A stretch of 64,000 bases of DNA from Pantoea rwandensis (GTDB lineage Bacteria > Pseudomonadota > Gammaproteobacteria > Enterobacterales > Enterobacteriaceae): NCBI RefSeq assembly GCF_002095475.1, contig NZ_MLFR01000003.1, positions 62,001-126,000 of the forward strand. Direction: 5' to 3'. The position numbers and the translations under genes were made by a program. Below are positions 1 to 7,560 of this stretch, piece after piece (positions within the stretch are counted from its first letter, which is position 1; each line of letters opens with the position of its first letter). The notes beneath the pieces were generated by a model. It ran no database searches and had not been told where the DNA came from. It saw only the letters and a program-made list of their open reading frames with translations.

Positions 1-457
1 TTTTATGACGACCGTGCCGTTCCTGGCCGCCTTCTTTGGCGTGATTCTTTCTGGCATCGTGGCCGATCGTCTGGTGCGCAGCGGGCGTTCCCTTGGTTTT
101 GCGCGTAAAACGCCAATTATCTGCGGATTGCTGATCTCTACCTGCATCATGGGGGCCAACTACACCAACGATCCGGTATGGATTATGACGCTGATGGCCA
201 TCGCATTCTTCGGCAACGGTTTTGCCTCCATCACCTGGTCGCTGGTTTCCTCACTGGCACCGGTGCGTTTGATTGGATTGACCGGTGGGATGTTCAACTT
301 TATCGGAGGTTTGGGCGGTATTACTGTGCCGCTGGTGGTGGGCTATCTGGCGCAGGATTATGGCTTTGCCCCGGCTCTGGTGTATATCTCTGCCGTGGCG
401 TTGGTCGGTGCGCTGTCGTATATCCTATTGGTCGGGGATGTAAAACGCGTGGGGTGA
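1..457 (+). CDS. MFS transporter, DgoT-like, C-terminal part
   Basis: The reading frame is open from the window edge, so only about the last 152 residues are present. It holds several hydrophobic segments typical of the second half of an MFS carrier, with a Gly-rich helix ([15 protein letters not shown]) as in anion:cation symporters of the galactonate/glucarate group, and it ends VGDVKRVG. In E. coli the D-galactonate transporter gene dgoT lies near yidR, yidQ and ibpA, which follow here, so a D-galactonate or related sugar-acid transporter is the likely identity. The substrate is inferred from context; the first half lies outside the window. Confidence 0.7.
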   Translation, partial: FMTTVPFLAAFFGVILSGIVADRLVRSGRSLGFARKTPIICGLLISTCIMGANYTNDPVWIMTLMAIAFFGNGFASITWSLVSSLAPVRLIGLTGGMFNFIGGLGGITVPLVVGYLAQDYGFAPALVYISAVALVGALSYILLVGDVKRVG

Positions 458-501
458 TTGCCAAACCACATGGGTTATTTGCAGGGTCGCCATTTATGGC
501 G

Positions 502-865
502 TAATGCTTGTCAGTTAAGCATTAGGTGATAACGCAGTCTGGTGCCGCTCTGGGGCTGGCTGCCCTCGCGCCGCTGACGCGGTACCTTCACTTCACTCGT
601 CCGCCTGACGGACCGGCGCAGACGGGACTTTCCCTGTCCCGGCTGCACCTTTCGCCAGCATCCATGCTGGCTCTCCTGGCTTCCTCATTCTGTTCAGCGC
701 TGCGAAATGCCAGCCCCAGAGCGGCACCAGCCTGCTTGCTGACATCTGTTTACGCTTTTGGAAAGGGCGAGATGTTTCAGGAGGTAGCATTTTTACTGCT
801 ATAAAGGGCGCCATTTTAAGAAAATGACAGCCTCACCTGAAGAGCCCCTTAACTGACAAGCATTA
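502..865. mobile_element. IS4-like miniature inverted-repeat element (MITE)
   Basis: The 364-bp element has perfect 18-bp terminal inverted repeats: TAATGCTTGTCAGTTAAG at 502-519 and its reverse complement at 848-865. It is flanked by a 14-bp direct duplication, cgccatttatggcg, at 488-501 and 866-879. The terminal sequence closely resembles the IS4 end as I recall it (TAATGCCGATCAGTTAAG), and IS4-family elements make long target duplications. No transposase fits inside; short open frames within it look like chance. It is inserted in a REP-like palindrome between the DgoT-like gene and yidR. The family assignment rests on end similarity only. Confidence 0.7.
540..729. repeat. Multi-hairpin structured core of the MITE
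   Basis: A perfect 21-bp inverted repeat (540-560 and 709-729) closes a 148-nt interior that itself holds several short stems: gtccg/cggac, gggac/gtccc and ccagcat/atgctgg. The transcript or single strand would fold into a closed multibranch structure. The function is unknown. Confidence 0.6.
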
Positions 866-961
866 CGCCATTTATGGCGGCCATTGTGAATGGCAAACTT
901 GCTGCACCCCCTCTCAAAATCGCGTAATTTGTTCGGCAACTGTTGGATGTAAGGTTGCCTC

Positions 962-2224
962 ATGTCAGAAAAACAACTCACTTTTGCACAGCGTCACCAT
1001 CAACTCACCAATATCAACGTCTGGACCGCCGACAGCCAGTGGCTGGCGTTTGATGTTCGCCCGTCGGGGGCTTCTTTTACCAGCTTAACCATCGAGCGCG
1101 TCAACGTGGCAAGCGGTGTGGTCGAAGTGCTGTATCAGGCTCGCGATGGCGCGCACGTTGGTGTTGTCACCGTGAGTCCAGACCTGCCGCCGCGCTATGT
1201 GTGTATTCATGGCCCCGAACATCCCGATGCGCACTGGCACTACGATTTTCATCATCGCCGTGGCGTGATCGTGCAGCAGAGCCATGCCGAGAATCTCGAC
1301 GCCTGTGACATCACCGCGCCCTACACGGCGGGTGCTTTACGCGGCGGTTCACATGTTCACGTCTTCAGCCCCGACGGATCGCGCCTCAGCTTTACCTATA
1401 ATGATCATGTGATGCATGAGAAAGATGTGCATGACGATCTTCGCAACGTGGGTGTGGCCGTACCGCTGCATCCGGTGTGCCCGCCTAAGCAGCATCCGCG
1501 TGAATATGATGGCAGCCATTACTGTGTGCTGGTGAGTCAGACCACGCGCGATCCACAGCCGGGCAGCGATCAGATTGACCGTGCCTACGAGGAGTGCTGG
1601 ATTGGCGATCGTGGTTATCAGAAACCGGATGGCAGCTGGCAGCGTTGGGCGCTGGCCTTTATTGGCGATACGCGCGCCGCGAACGGTGACAAAGTCCCCG
1701 AAGTGTTTGTGGTGGATCTGCCAGAGGCAACTGGTGATTACGCGAAAGCGGGCGCATCACCGCTACAGGGCACAGCGGATAAATTGCCTGCGCCGCCGGC
1801 CGGTGTGAAGCAGCGTCGCGTCACGCACAGCAAAGGGTTGGCTTTGCAGCCACGACATTGGCTGCGCGCCGCACCAGACGGCAGCGCCATCGCTTTTCTG
1901 CTGGCCGACGATCAGGGTGTCGTGCAGCTGTGGAGCGTTTCGCCAAACGGCGGCGTACCGCGTCAGATTACCCAGCTCAGCAGCAGTATTCAGTCGGCCT
2001 TGAGCTGGCAGCCAAGCGGTGAAGCCATCACCTTCATTTGTGATAACAGCGTGATGCGTTGTGATGTGGCCACCGGGCACTGTACGCGTTTAACCGATCG
2101 CAGCGAACTTCCGCCATCCGGTGATGCGGTGGTGTGGTCGCCAGACGGTAAGCAGATCGCGTATATGCGTGATGTAGACGGCTGGCGTCAGCTGTTTTGC
2201 GTCAGTGCGATACCGGCGGCATAG
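962..2224 (+). CDS. yidR: DUF3748 protein YidR
   Basis: This 420-residue protein begins MSEKQLTFAQRHHQLTNINV, as E. coli YidR does. It has TolB/WD-like beta-propeller repeats, for example FSPDGSRLSF and WSPDGKQIAYMRD near the C-terminus. No signal peptide is seen, so it is probably cytoplasmic. The biochemical role is unknown; in E. coli it neighbours the galactonate (dgo) genes. The start follows a GTAAGG-type ribosome site. Its 3' end overlaps the convergent yidQ by 23 bp. Confidence 0.85.
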   Translation: MSEKQLTFAQRHHQLTNINVWTADSQWLAFDVRPSGASFTSLTIERVNVASGVVEVLYQARDGAHVGVVTVSPDLPPRYVCIHGPEHPDAHWHYDFHHRRGVIVQQSHAENLDACDITAPYTAGALRGGSHVHVFSPDGSRLSFTYNDHVMHEKDVHDDLRNVGVAVPLHPVCPPKQHPREYDGSHYCVLVSQTTRDPQPGSDQIDRAYEECWIGDRGYQKPDGSWQRWALAFIGDTRAANGDKVPEVFVVDLPEATGDYAKAGASPLQGTADKLPAPPAGVKQRRVTHSKGLALQPRHWLRAAPDGSAIAFLLADDQGVVQLWSVSPNGGVPRQITQLSSSIQSALSWQPSGEAITFICDNSVMRCDVATGHCTRLTDRSELPPSGDAVVWSPDGKQIAYMRDVDGWRQLFCVSAIPAA

Positions 2225-2552
2225 ACGCTGCGGTGGCGAGGCTGGCCTCAGTGCCGGCCATCTTTTCGCTCTGCAGAACACGGTCATGCGCCGAATGACT
2301 GTCAGAGCGGAAGTAGTCCCACGGCAACAAAATGGTGTCCAGTACTGCGGAGAAGGGCAGGTCGATCGCCGCCAGCGGCTTGATCGCCCAGCTGGTATTA
2401 TCATCGGCAATGAGATCTGCGCTGGCACGTGTGCCGGGGTAATAGCCTTGGCTGGCGCCGGTGTGAGTCATGACGCTGGAGCAACCCGAAGTAGTCAAAA
2501 CACCGCAAACCAGAAGACCTGTCAGCGGAAAGCCTTTCATCATTTTCATCAT
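2202..2552 (-). CDS. yidQ: YidQ family lipoprotein (DUF1375)
   Basis: This is a small predicted lipoprotein. After a short hydrophobic signal the lipobox TTSGC places the acylated Cys about 20-25 residues from the start. The mature part keeps YidQ hallmarks: SSVMTHTG, YYPGTRASAD, and an LAAIDLPFSAVLDTILLPWD stretch. The start is ambiguous because a run of ATG codons spans 2547-2558; the ribosome site GTAGGG at 2559-2564 favours one of the inner ATGs (2552 or 2549) over the ATG at 2570. Its function is unknown. Confidence 0.85.
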   Translation of the reverse strand: MMKMMKGFPLTGLLVCGVLTTSGCSSVMTHTGASQGYYPGTRASADLIADDNTSWAIKPLAAIDLPFSAVLDTILLPWDYFRSDSHSAHDRVLQSEKMAGTEASLATAASMPPVSH

Positions 2553-2700
2553 CATCATCCCTACAGCCATGACATGATATCTGGCTGGAGTGTGTCTCTT
2601 GCATGCAGCATTGCTCTGTGGCGATGTCTTGCTATACAGGCGAAGAATTCCTGAGTGTATGCTATTTCGTCAAAATTGCTGCAAAAAAATACGTATTGGC

Positions 2701-2731
2701 CTTGAAAGCGTGGTTCTCGCACCCATTTTTA
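2701..2731 (+). promoter_or_regulatory. Sigma-32 heat-shock promoter of ibpA
   Basis: CTTGAAA at 2701-2707 is followed 13-14 nt later by CCCATTTTTA, close to the sigma-32 consensus CTTGAAA-N(11-16)-CCCCATnT. It lies about 100 bp upstream of the ibpA start. Confidence 0.8.
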
Positions 2732-2737
2732 AGGAAC

Positions 2738-2833
2738 GGTCACGTTGCTGTCGCCGACAGGGACAGCAGTGGGCCGCACAACCTGTCCATGGTGGAAGGT
2801 TGCCAAAACTTGCTGATTTTCAGGAGTCTTTTT
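2738..2833 (+). promoter_or_regulatory. ROSE-like RNA thermometer in the ibpA leader
   Basis: The leader can form successive hairpins: ctgtc/gacag at 2748-2760 and ggacag (2761-2766) with ctgtcc (2783-2788). It ends with TTGCTGATTTTCAGGAG (2810-2826), where the TTGCT block can pair with the Shine-Dalgarno AGGAG. This is the layout of the ROSE element known for ibpA in enterobacteria. Melting at heat-shock temperature would free the ribosome site. Confidence 0.65.
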
Positions 2834-3250
2834 ATGCGTAACTTTGATCTCACTCCGCTTTATCGTTCTGCTATTGGTTTCGACCGTCTGTTCAGCCTGC
2901 TTGAGTCCAATCAGAACCAGGCCAATGGTGGCTATCCTCCTTACAATGTCGAGCTGGTGGATGAAAACCACTATCGCATCACCATTGCCGTTGCAGGCTT
3001 TGCCCAGAGCGAGTTAGATATCACTTCACACGACAATGTACTGATTATTCGCGGCGCGCATCCTGAAGAGCAACCGGAGCGCAAATACCTTTATCAGGGT
3101 ATCGCCGAGCGTAATTTTGAGCGCAAATTCCAGCTGGCCGACCACATCGTGGTGCGCGATGCGCGTCTCGAACTGGGCCTGCTGAGCATCGATCTGGAAC
3201 GTATCGTTCCTGAAGAGGCAAAACCGCGCCGGATTGAAATCCTTAACTAA
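2834..3250 (+). CDS. ibpA: Small heat-shock protein IbpA
   Basis: This 138-residue protein starts [20 protein letters not shown] and contains a complete alpha-crystallin domain ([20 protein letters not shown] through [16 protein letters not shown]), with a short C-terminal tail ending RRIEILN that carries the I-x-I oligomerisation motif. It is a holdase that binds unfolding proteins for refolding by DnaK and ClpB. The start has a CAGGAG ribosome site; the frame is open further upstream, but that part is leader. No ibpB follows; a terminator comes next. A single IbpA fits Erwiniaceae, which are known to have lost ibpB. Confidence 0.95.
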   Translation: MRNFDLTPLYRSAIGFDRLFSLLESNQNQANGGYPPYNVELVDENHYRITIAVAGFAQSELDITSHDNVLIIRGAHPEEQPERKYLYQGIAERNFERKFQLADHIVVRDARLELGLLSIDLERIVPEEAKPRRIEILN

Positions 3251-3270
3251 GGATGTTGTGTCGAGAAGTG

Positions 3271-3297
3271 AAACGCCGCAGAAATGCGGCGTTTTTG
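3271..3297 (+). terminator. Rho-independent terminator of ibpA
   Basis: AACGCCGCA-gaaa-TGCGGCGTT followed by a T run; it lies 20 bp after the ibpA stop and before the convergent EamA gene. Confidence 0.85.
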
Positions 3298-3307
3298 TTT
3301 CTGCAGA

Positions 3308-4213
3308 TCAGGTCCGTACCCATAATCGCTGGCTCACCATCCCACCAAACACATTCACTAGCAGGCCGAGAATAATGACCGACGCCCCAATGATTTCTTG
3401 TGCAGACAGGGTTTCGTCCAGAACGAGTGCGGCACTCAGGATACCAACGACGGGCACCAGCAGTGACAGCGGTGCCACGCGCCAGGTCTCATAGCGACTG
3501 AGCAGATTACCCCAAATCGCGTAACCCACAATGGTGGCCACAAAGGCCAGATAGATCAGCGCCAATACCGTTTGCAACGAGATATTCAGCAGACTGGTGA
3601 CAATCGCCGCTTCGCCGTCGAACCACCACGAGCAGGCGAAAAACGGCACCACCGGCACCAGTGCACTCCACACCACCAGCGACATCACTGGCACGTTACG
3701 GTTACGCAGAATAATCTTGTTGGTGATATTGCCCAAGCCCCATGACAGCGCTGCTGCCAGCGTCAACATCATGGTTGTCAGGGTTATGCCTGCCGTGGTC
3801 TGGCCTTCCATGCCCGCACTGGCCAGCATAAACATACCCAGTGTCGCCACCAGAATCCCTGCGATGTGGTTCCAACGCAGCTTCTCTGCCAGAAACAAGG
3901 CACCCAGCAACAGGGTAAAGAACGCCTGCGCCTGTAATACCAATGAGGCCAGTCCGGCTGGCATCCCAAGTTTGATGGCAAGGAACAGGAAGGCGAATTG
4001 ACCAAAGCTAATGGTCATGCCGTACACCACCAGCCAACGCAGGGGGATCTTCGGGCGCTTCACAAAGAAGATCGCCGGGAAGGCCACCAGCGCAAAGCGT
4101 AAACCCGCTAACAAAAACGGTGGCATGTCGTGCAAACCCAGTTTGATCACCACAAAGTTCACACCCCACACCACCACCACACACAGCGCTAACATCATAT
4201 CTTTGACTGACAT
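3308..4213 (-). CDS. eamA: EamA family exporter (cysteine/O-acetylserine exporter-like)
   Basis: This 301-residue inner-membrane protein has about ten hydrophobic segments and two EamA repeats. It is very similar in pattern to E. coli EamA (YdeD), for example VVWGVNFVVIKLGLHDMPP at the start and GRYETWR-type RYETWRVAPLSLLVPV in the second repeat. EamA exports cysteine, O-acetylserine, Asn and Gln. Here it is the last gene of a six-gene operon, 20 bp after the YbaK/EbsC gene, so export of the operon's small-molecule product is a plausible role. The start has an AAGGAACGAGT ribosome site. Confidence 0.85.
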   Translation of the reverse strand: MSVKDMMLALCVVVVWGVNFVVIKLGLHDMPPFLLAGLRFALVAFPAIFFVKRPKIPLRWLVVYGMTISFGQFAFLFLAIKLGMPAGLASLVLQAQAFFTLLLGALFLAEKLRWNHIAGILVATLGMFMLASAGMEGQTTAGITLTTMMLTLAAALSWGLGNITNKIILRNRNVPVMSLVVWSALVPVVPFFACSWWFDGEAAIVTSLLNISLQTVLALIYLAFVATIVGYAIWGNLLSRYETWRVAPLSLLVPVVGILSAALVLDETLSAQEIIGASVIILGLLVNVFGGMVSQRLWVRT

Positions 4214-4233
4214 ACTCGTTCCTTACAGCCGCT

Positions 4234-4734
4234 TCAGGCGGTTGCCGTCACCGGAGTGGCGATATCTGCACAACAGTCATCGCCGACAACACGAAAGAAA
4301 TCATCCACATTCAGCGCCACAGAGCGCTCCAACGCACCGGCGTTAAACCACAGCGTGCCGACATCGCGTAGACGCGCATCGACGCGCAGCGCCAGCCGAT
4401 CATCAAAACTAAAAGGAGGCACTGCACCCATTACGCACTGCGTTAACTCCTGCGCTTTCTCAGGTGCAGCAAAGCTCGACTTCTTGCCACCGATGGCGCG
4501 CGCGGCGCTTTTGAAGTTAATCTTGCAGTCGCCCGGCACAATCGCCAGCAGGTAACGCGCATCGGCACCGTCAGGCATGGTCACTTCCAGCACCATCGCT
4601 TTGGCCGCCTGATTAAGATCGTTGCCGCGAATCGCGCTGATCACGTCGGTCTGGCCGATGGCCTCATGCTCCACCACGCGATATTGCGCGTGGTGTTGAT
4701 CCAGCAGGGCGGTGATTTTTTCATAGGTATTCAT
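4234..4734 (-). CDS. YbaK/EbsC (YeaK-like) aminoacyl-tRNA deacylase
   Basis: This 166-residue single-domain protein belongs to the YbaK/ProX/EbsC family, whose members hydrolyse mischarged aminoacyl-tRNAs in trans. The conserved Lys is at about residue 45 (QAAKAMVLEV) and the family block GAVPPFSF at about 113-120. It resembles E. coli YeaK along its length. The start at 4734 is chosen because GAGGAG lies 6 nt upstream; an ATG at 4740 would sit directly on that site. It is the fifth gene of the operon, between the 2OG oxygenase and the exporter. A self-protection role against an amino-acid analogue is my inference. Confidence 0.8.
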   Translation of the reverse strand: MNTYEKITALLDQHHAQYRVVEHEAIGQTDVISAIRGNDLNQAAKAMVLEVTMPDGADARYLLAIVPGDCKINFKSAARAIGGKKSSFAAPEKAQELTQCVMGAVPPFSFDDRLALRVDARLRDVGTLWFNAGALERSVALNVDDFFRVVGDDCCADIATPVTATA

Positions 4735-4761
4735 GTTCATCTCCTCATCGAAGGCCCAGCG

Positions 4762-5562
4762 TTAACTCCAGGCAATGGCGTGCTTCATTTTTTTGTCGGT
4801 CAGGCCAAAGAAAAAGCCCATGGTGATGCGCGTGTCGCCTTCCACGCGATCAATCTCGTGATAAAAAGCAGGATTAAACAGATAGATATCGCCGCTGCGG
4901 GGGGAGAACTCACAGGCCTCGCTTTGCTCAATCACGCCGGTTTGGTATCCAAGTTCACCCGGCGTTTTAAAGCGCTCATCAATTGGCTCCCACTTCTTAT
5001 TGAAGATGCGCAGCTCACCGCCGGCGTCGCACTCTTGCAAGCAGACCACGCAGCTCAGTTGATGCAGGATGTTGGTCACGGCCAGACCACTGCCAGCGGC
5101 ATCGCGCACGATGTTGTCGTTATGCAGTGGGTTGGCAACGCCGTTGGCGTGGAAGCGCACGATCGAACCCGCATAGTTGCCCAGTTCTGGCTCGCTGGCG
5201 GTTTGCAGGCTCTCCAGACGCAGAGAATGTTTCACCCAGTTGTAGACCTGATCGCGCAAGCAGTGCAGCGAGGGAGGCAACGCAGGCTGAATATCACGCA
5301 GTTCGGTGAAGTAGTTTTCTGGCGCGCGGGTGTGCTTGGCCAGATAGGGGCCGAGTGTGGTCAGCGCCCCGTTAGGGTAGTGTGAGACGCGCACCTCTTG
5401 GCGGCACTGTTGCAAATCATCGACCACCGCTTCGCGCACGTCCGGCGTCAGAAAATTGCGCAGCACCAGTAGCGGCACGCGCGCTGTCACGATGTCATCC
5501 AGCCAGGCACTTTCGACAAACATCTTAGGATTGATAACGCGTATCTGATTGAAAATGGCCAT
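4762..5562 (-). CDS. 2-oxoglutarate/Fe(II)-dependent oxygenase
   Basis: This 266-residue protein has a double-stranded beta-helix pattern. The iron-binding triad is visible: HND near residue 147-149 (NPLHNDNIVRD) and the distal His at about 235 (FNPAFYHEI), followed by the 2OG-binding Arg at about 245 (GDTRITMGFFF). The Asp of HxD is present, so it should be a hydroxylase, epoxidase or desaturase rather than an Asp-less halogenase. The ATG at 5562 is preferred because GGGGAG lies 8 nt upstream. It sits 5 nt after the amidotransferase stop, so it is translationally close-coupled. The substrate is unknown; it is probably an intermediate of the operon's product. Confidence 0.8.
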   Translation of the reverse strand: MAIFNQIRVINPKMFVESAWLDDIVTARVPLLVLRNFLTPDVREAVVDDLQQCRQEVRVSHYPNGALTTLGPYLAKHTRAPENYFTELRDIQPALPPSLHCLRDQVYNWVKHSLRLESLQTASEPELGNYAGSIVRFHANGVANPLHNDNIVRDAAGSGLAVTNILHQLSCVVCLQECDAGGELRIFNKKWEPIDERFKTPGELGYQTGVIEQSEACEFSPRSGDIYLFNPAFYHEIDRVEGDTRITMGFFFGLTDKKMKHAIAWS

Positions 5563-5567
5563 GCTGA

Positions 5568-6278
5568 TCACTCCCCAAATGGAAATTCATGAAGTTCATG
5601 GTTGTTCATACGGTGCCAGTCAGACGCCGTGCCCAGTGCAGCAATAGGTTCAGAAGAGATAATGGTAGTGTTGTTGTTATGCAGACGGTGCAGCGTGAAA
5701 TAGTTGGGATAAGGGGTATCTTCAGGATGCCACTGCCACGCCCAGGCTTTATCGCGCGTCACAAAAATGGCATTGGCGGCGCTGCCACCCGGTGCCACGC
5801 GAGCCATTTTTTCACGCAGATAATCACGCGTGAAATCAGCGGGGGTGGCTTGGTCGACGATATATTCCAGATATTCGGCAGAGTCGAAACGCGATTCGGC
5901 CATCCCTAATTGTGCATACACGGTGGGCAAAAAACCGTTATGCATCATGTACCACTGCGTGGCGCCGCTGGTGCGCCACAGCGGATGAGAAAACTCGATT
6001 CCTTGATTTTTGCTCAGTGTGGCATGGCGCACATGTACCGCCAGAAAACGGCTGTGGCGTAAACGGTCCACATCAATGCCGGGCAACGCATCGGCGAAGG
6101 TGCCGGTGCCGTGCAGGGTGCGAATATGCCCCTGTTCCCGCCACAAACACCCCCAGCCATTAGGGTGTTGCTTAATCGGACCCTCATGCATGGCGGTTTC
6201 GCCACAACTCATGGCGCGAGCGGCATCGAGCACCGCCGCGGCATCAAACTGGCCGTGTGCCAGAATCATTCTGCACAT
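5568..6278 (-). CDS. Class II glutamine amidotransferase (YafJ/EgtC-like)
   Basis: This 236-residue protein begins MCRMILAHG, so Cys2 becomes the N-terminal nucleophile after Met removal, as in Ntn glutaminases. Other active-site blocks are NGWG (about 40-43), HVRHAT (about 82-87), HNG (about 113-115) and SSEPIA near the end. Family members release ammonia from glutamine for a partner, or hydrolyse gamma-glutamyl bonds as EgtC does. Next to a PP-loop ATPase it could form a split asparagine-synthetase-like amidating pair; with the ATP-grasp ligase it could instead remove a gamma-glutamyl group. It overlaps the ATP-grasp gene by 13 bp. Confidence 0.85.
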   Translation of the reverse strand: MCRMILAHGQFDAAAVLDAARAMSCGETAMHEGPIKQHPNGWGCLWREQGHIRTLHGTGTFADALPGIDVDRLRHSRFLAVHVRHATLSKNQGIEFSHPLWRTSGATQWYMMHNGFLPTVYAQLGMAESRFDSAEYLEYIVDQATPADFTRDYLREKMARVAPGGSAANAIFVTRDKAWAWQWHPEDTPYPNYFTLHRLHNNNTTIISSEPIAALGTASDWHRMNNHELHEFPFGE

Positions 6279-7543
6279 AGTAAATCTCTCCGTGAAACTA
6301 AAGCAGGAACCTCGAGGATGTGATGGAACACCGCCAGTACTTCGTCGCGGCTATCAGCAGCGAGGCAGAAGGTGGCCAGAATTCCGGCATGGCGAGTGAG
6401 GTCGGAATAAAGAGAGGATCGCGGTGATACCTCTAGCTTCGGTAGATTGAGTGGCGGCAGCAATTGACCGCGCTGGTGCTGCTCGATCCAGCGCTCTGCG
6501 GCGTCATGCTGCAAACGCTGACGCAGACGCAAGCGCCCAATGGCTTGGGATTGCGGCGAGAAGTGTAGCCGAGGCAATCCGTTCCCCGCTTCAATCTGAA
6601 ATGCCACATCGGCCCAGTTGATGCCGGTGACTTCCTGTACCAGATTCACCACCCCCATGCCTGATAAGCGGAAGCCCATTTCCAAGAAGTGCGGTTCACC
6701 GTTCACCATAATAAAATCGATATGGAATGCGCCTTGGCGATAGCCCAATGTTTCACAACAGAAATTCATCAGGCTGGCAAACGTGGCCGGCAGGTGCTGT
6801 GCTGAGGTTGCCACATGGCCAGATTCGTAGAAGCTAATACAGCCGTCACTGTCGATATGGTGCTCAATCACCTTCTGGCAGCAGGTCAGCGCCACCGCGT
6901 GGCCGTTGTCCACCACGCCCTGAAGCGAGTATTCATCCCCTGCCAGCCAGCTTTCGACAATAAAGCCACTAAAGCCGCGCCCGCCGTAATTCACTGTTTC
7001 TACCAGCTTGGCGATCACCGCATCCAACTGGCTGGCCTCTTCCACCAGCCAGATACCCAGCCCCCCACCGCCATCCACCGGTTTGATGACGCACGGATAG
7101 AGCAGGGCATCGCGCGCATCACGGATGCTGAGCGGCGAGGCAAAGAAGCGAAACTCCGGTTGGGGAAAGCGTGGCCAGGCTTTACGCAATGCCATGCGCT
7201 GCGCGTACTTATCGGGCGGGATAAAGCACGGCCCCGCATCTGGCCCGGCCAGCAGTTCACGCACGCGACCAGCGCTGGCGTTGTAGGCTTCGAAGCCCGC
7301 CAGCACCACATGAGGATGTTCCAGTAACCCGGCGCGCAGGCAAGCTTGCAGCACATCCCACGGATTTTCTGGGCGATCGAGACGCACAATCAGATCGAAC
7401 GGATGCTGGATGCTTAAGCTTTGATAGTCGACAAAGTCGCCCATCTCCGCCAGCACGGTAAAATAGCCTTCGCGTTTTGCCACCGCGCAGTACGGGTTTT
7501 GTCCATCACGCGTGGCGCCAATCTGCAGGAAAATCTTTCTCAT
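6266..7543 (-). CDS. ATP-grasp ligase
   Basis: This 425-residue ATP-grasp protein shows the ATP-binding Lys at about 154 and a glycine loop at 158-161 (CVIKPVDGGGGLGIWLV), then the metal-binding region with Asp276 and Glu288 (HIDFIMVNGEPHFLEMGFRLSG). It resembles L-amino-acid ligases and carboxylate-amine ligases of natural-product pathways, which activate a carboxylate as acyl phosphate and join it to an amine. It is the second gene of the operon, 17 bp after the PP-loop gene. The substrates cannot be read from the sequence. Confidence 0.85.
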   Translation of the reverse strand: MRKIFLQIGATRDGQNPYCAVAKREGYFTVLAEMGDFVDYQSLSIQHPFDLIVRLDRPENPWDVLQACLRAGLLEHPHVVLAGFEAYNASAGRVRELLAGPDAGPCFIPPDKYAQRMALRKAWPRFPQPEFRFFASPLSIRDARDALLYPCVIKPVDGGGGLGIWLVEEASQLDAVIAKLVETVNYGGRGFSGFIVESWLAGDEYSLQGVVDNGHAVALTCCQKVIEHHIDSDGCISFYESGHVATSAQHLPATFASLMNFCCETLGYRQGAFHIDFIMVNGEPHFLEMGFRLSGMGVVNLVQEVTGINWADVAFQIEAGNGLPRLHFSPQSQAIGRLRLRQRLQHDAAERWIEQHQRGQLLPPLNLPKLEVSPRSSLYSDLTRHAGILATFCLAADSRDEVLAVFHHILEVPALVSRRDLLCAE

Positions 7544-7560
7544 CGCGTTGCCTTACCGGG

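Noticed and set aside
526..804. 92-codon frame inside the MITE
   Set aside because: It is made of the inverted repeats and hairpins of the element; no start signal and no protein-like composition.
2603..2833. N-terminal extension of ibpA
   Set aside because: This DNA holds the sigma-32 promoter and ROSE-like leader; the ATG at 2834 has the ribosome site and matches known IbpA.
4666..5385. 239-codon plus-strand frame
   Set aside because: It covers the 2OG oxygenase and YbaK genes, which have catalytic motifs; the translation lacks domain features.
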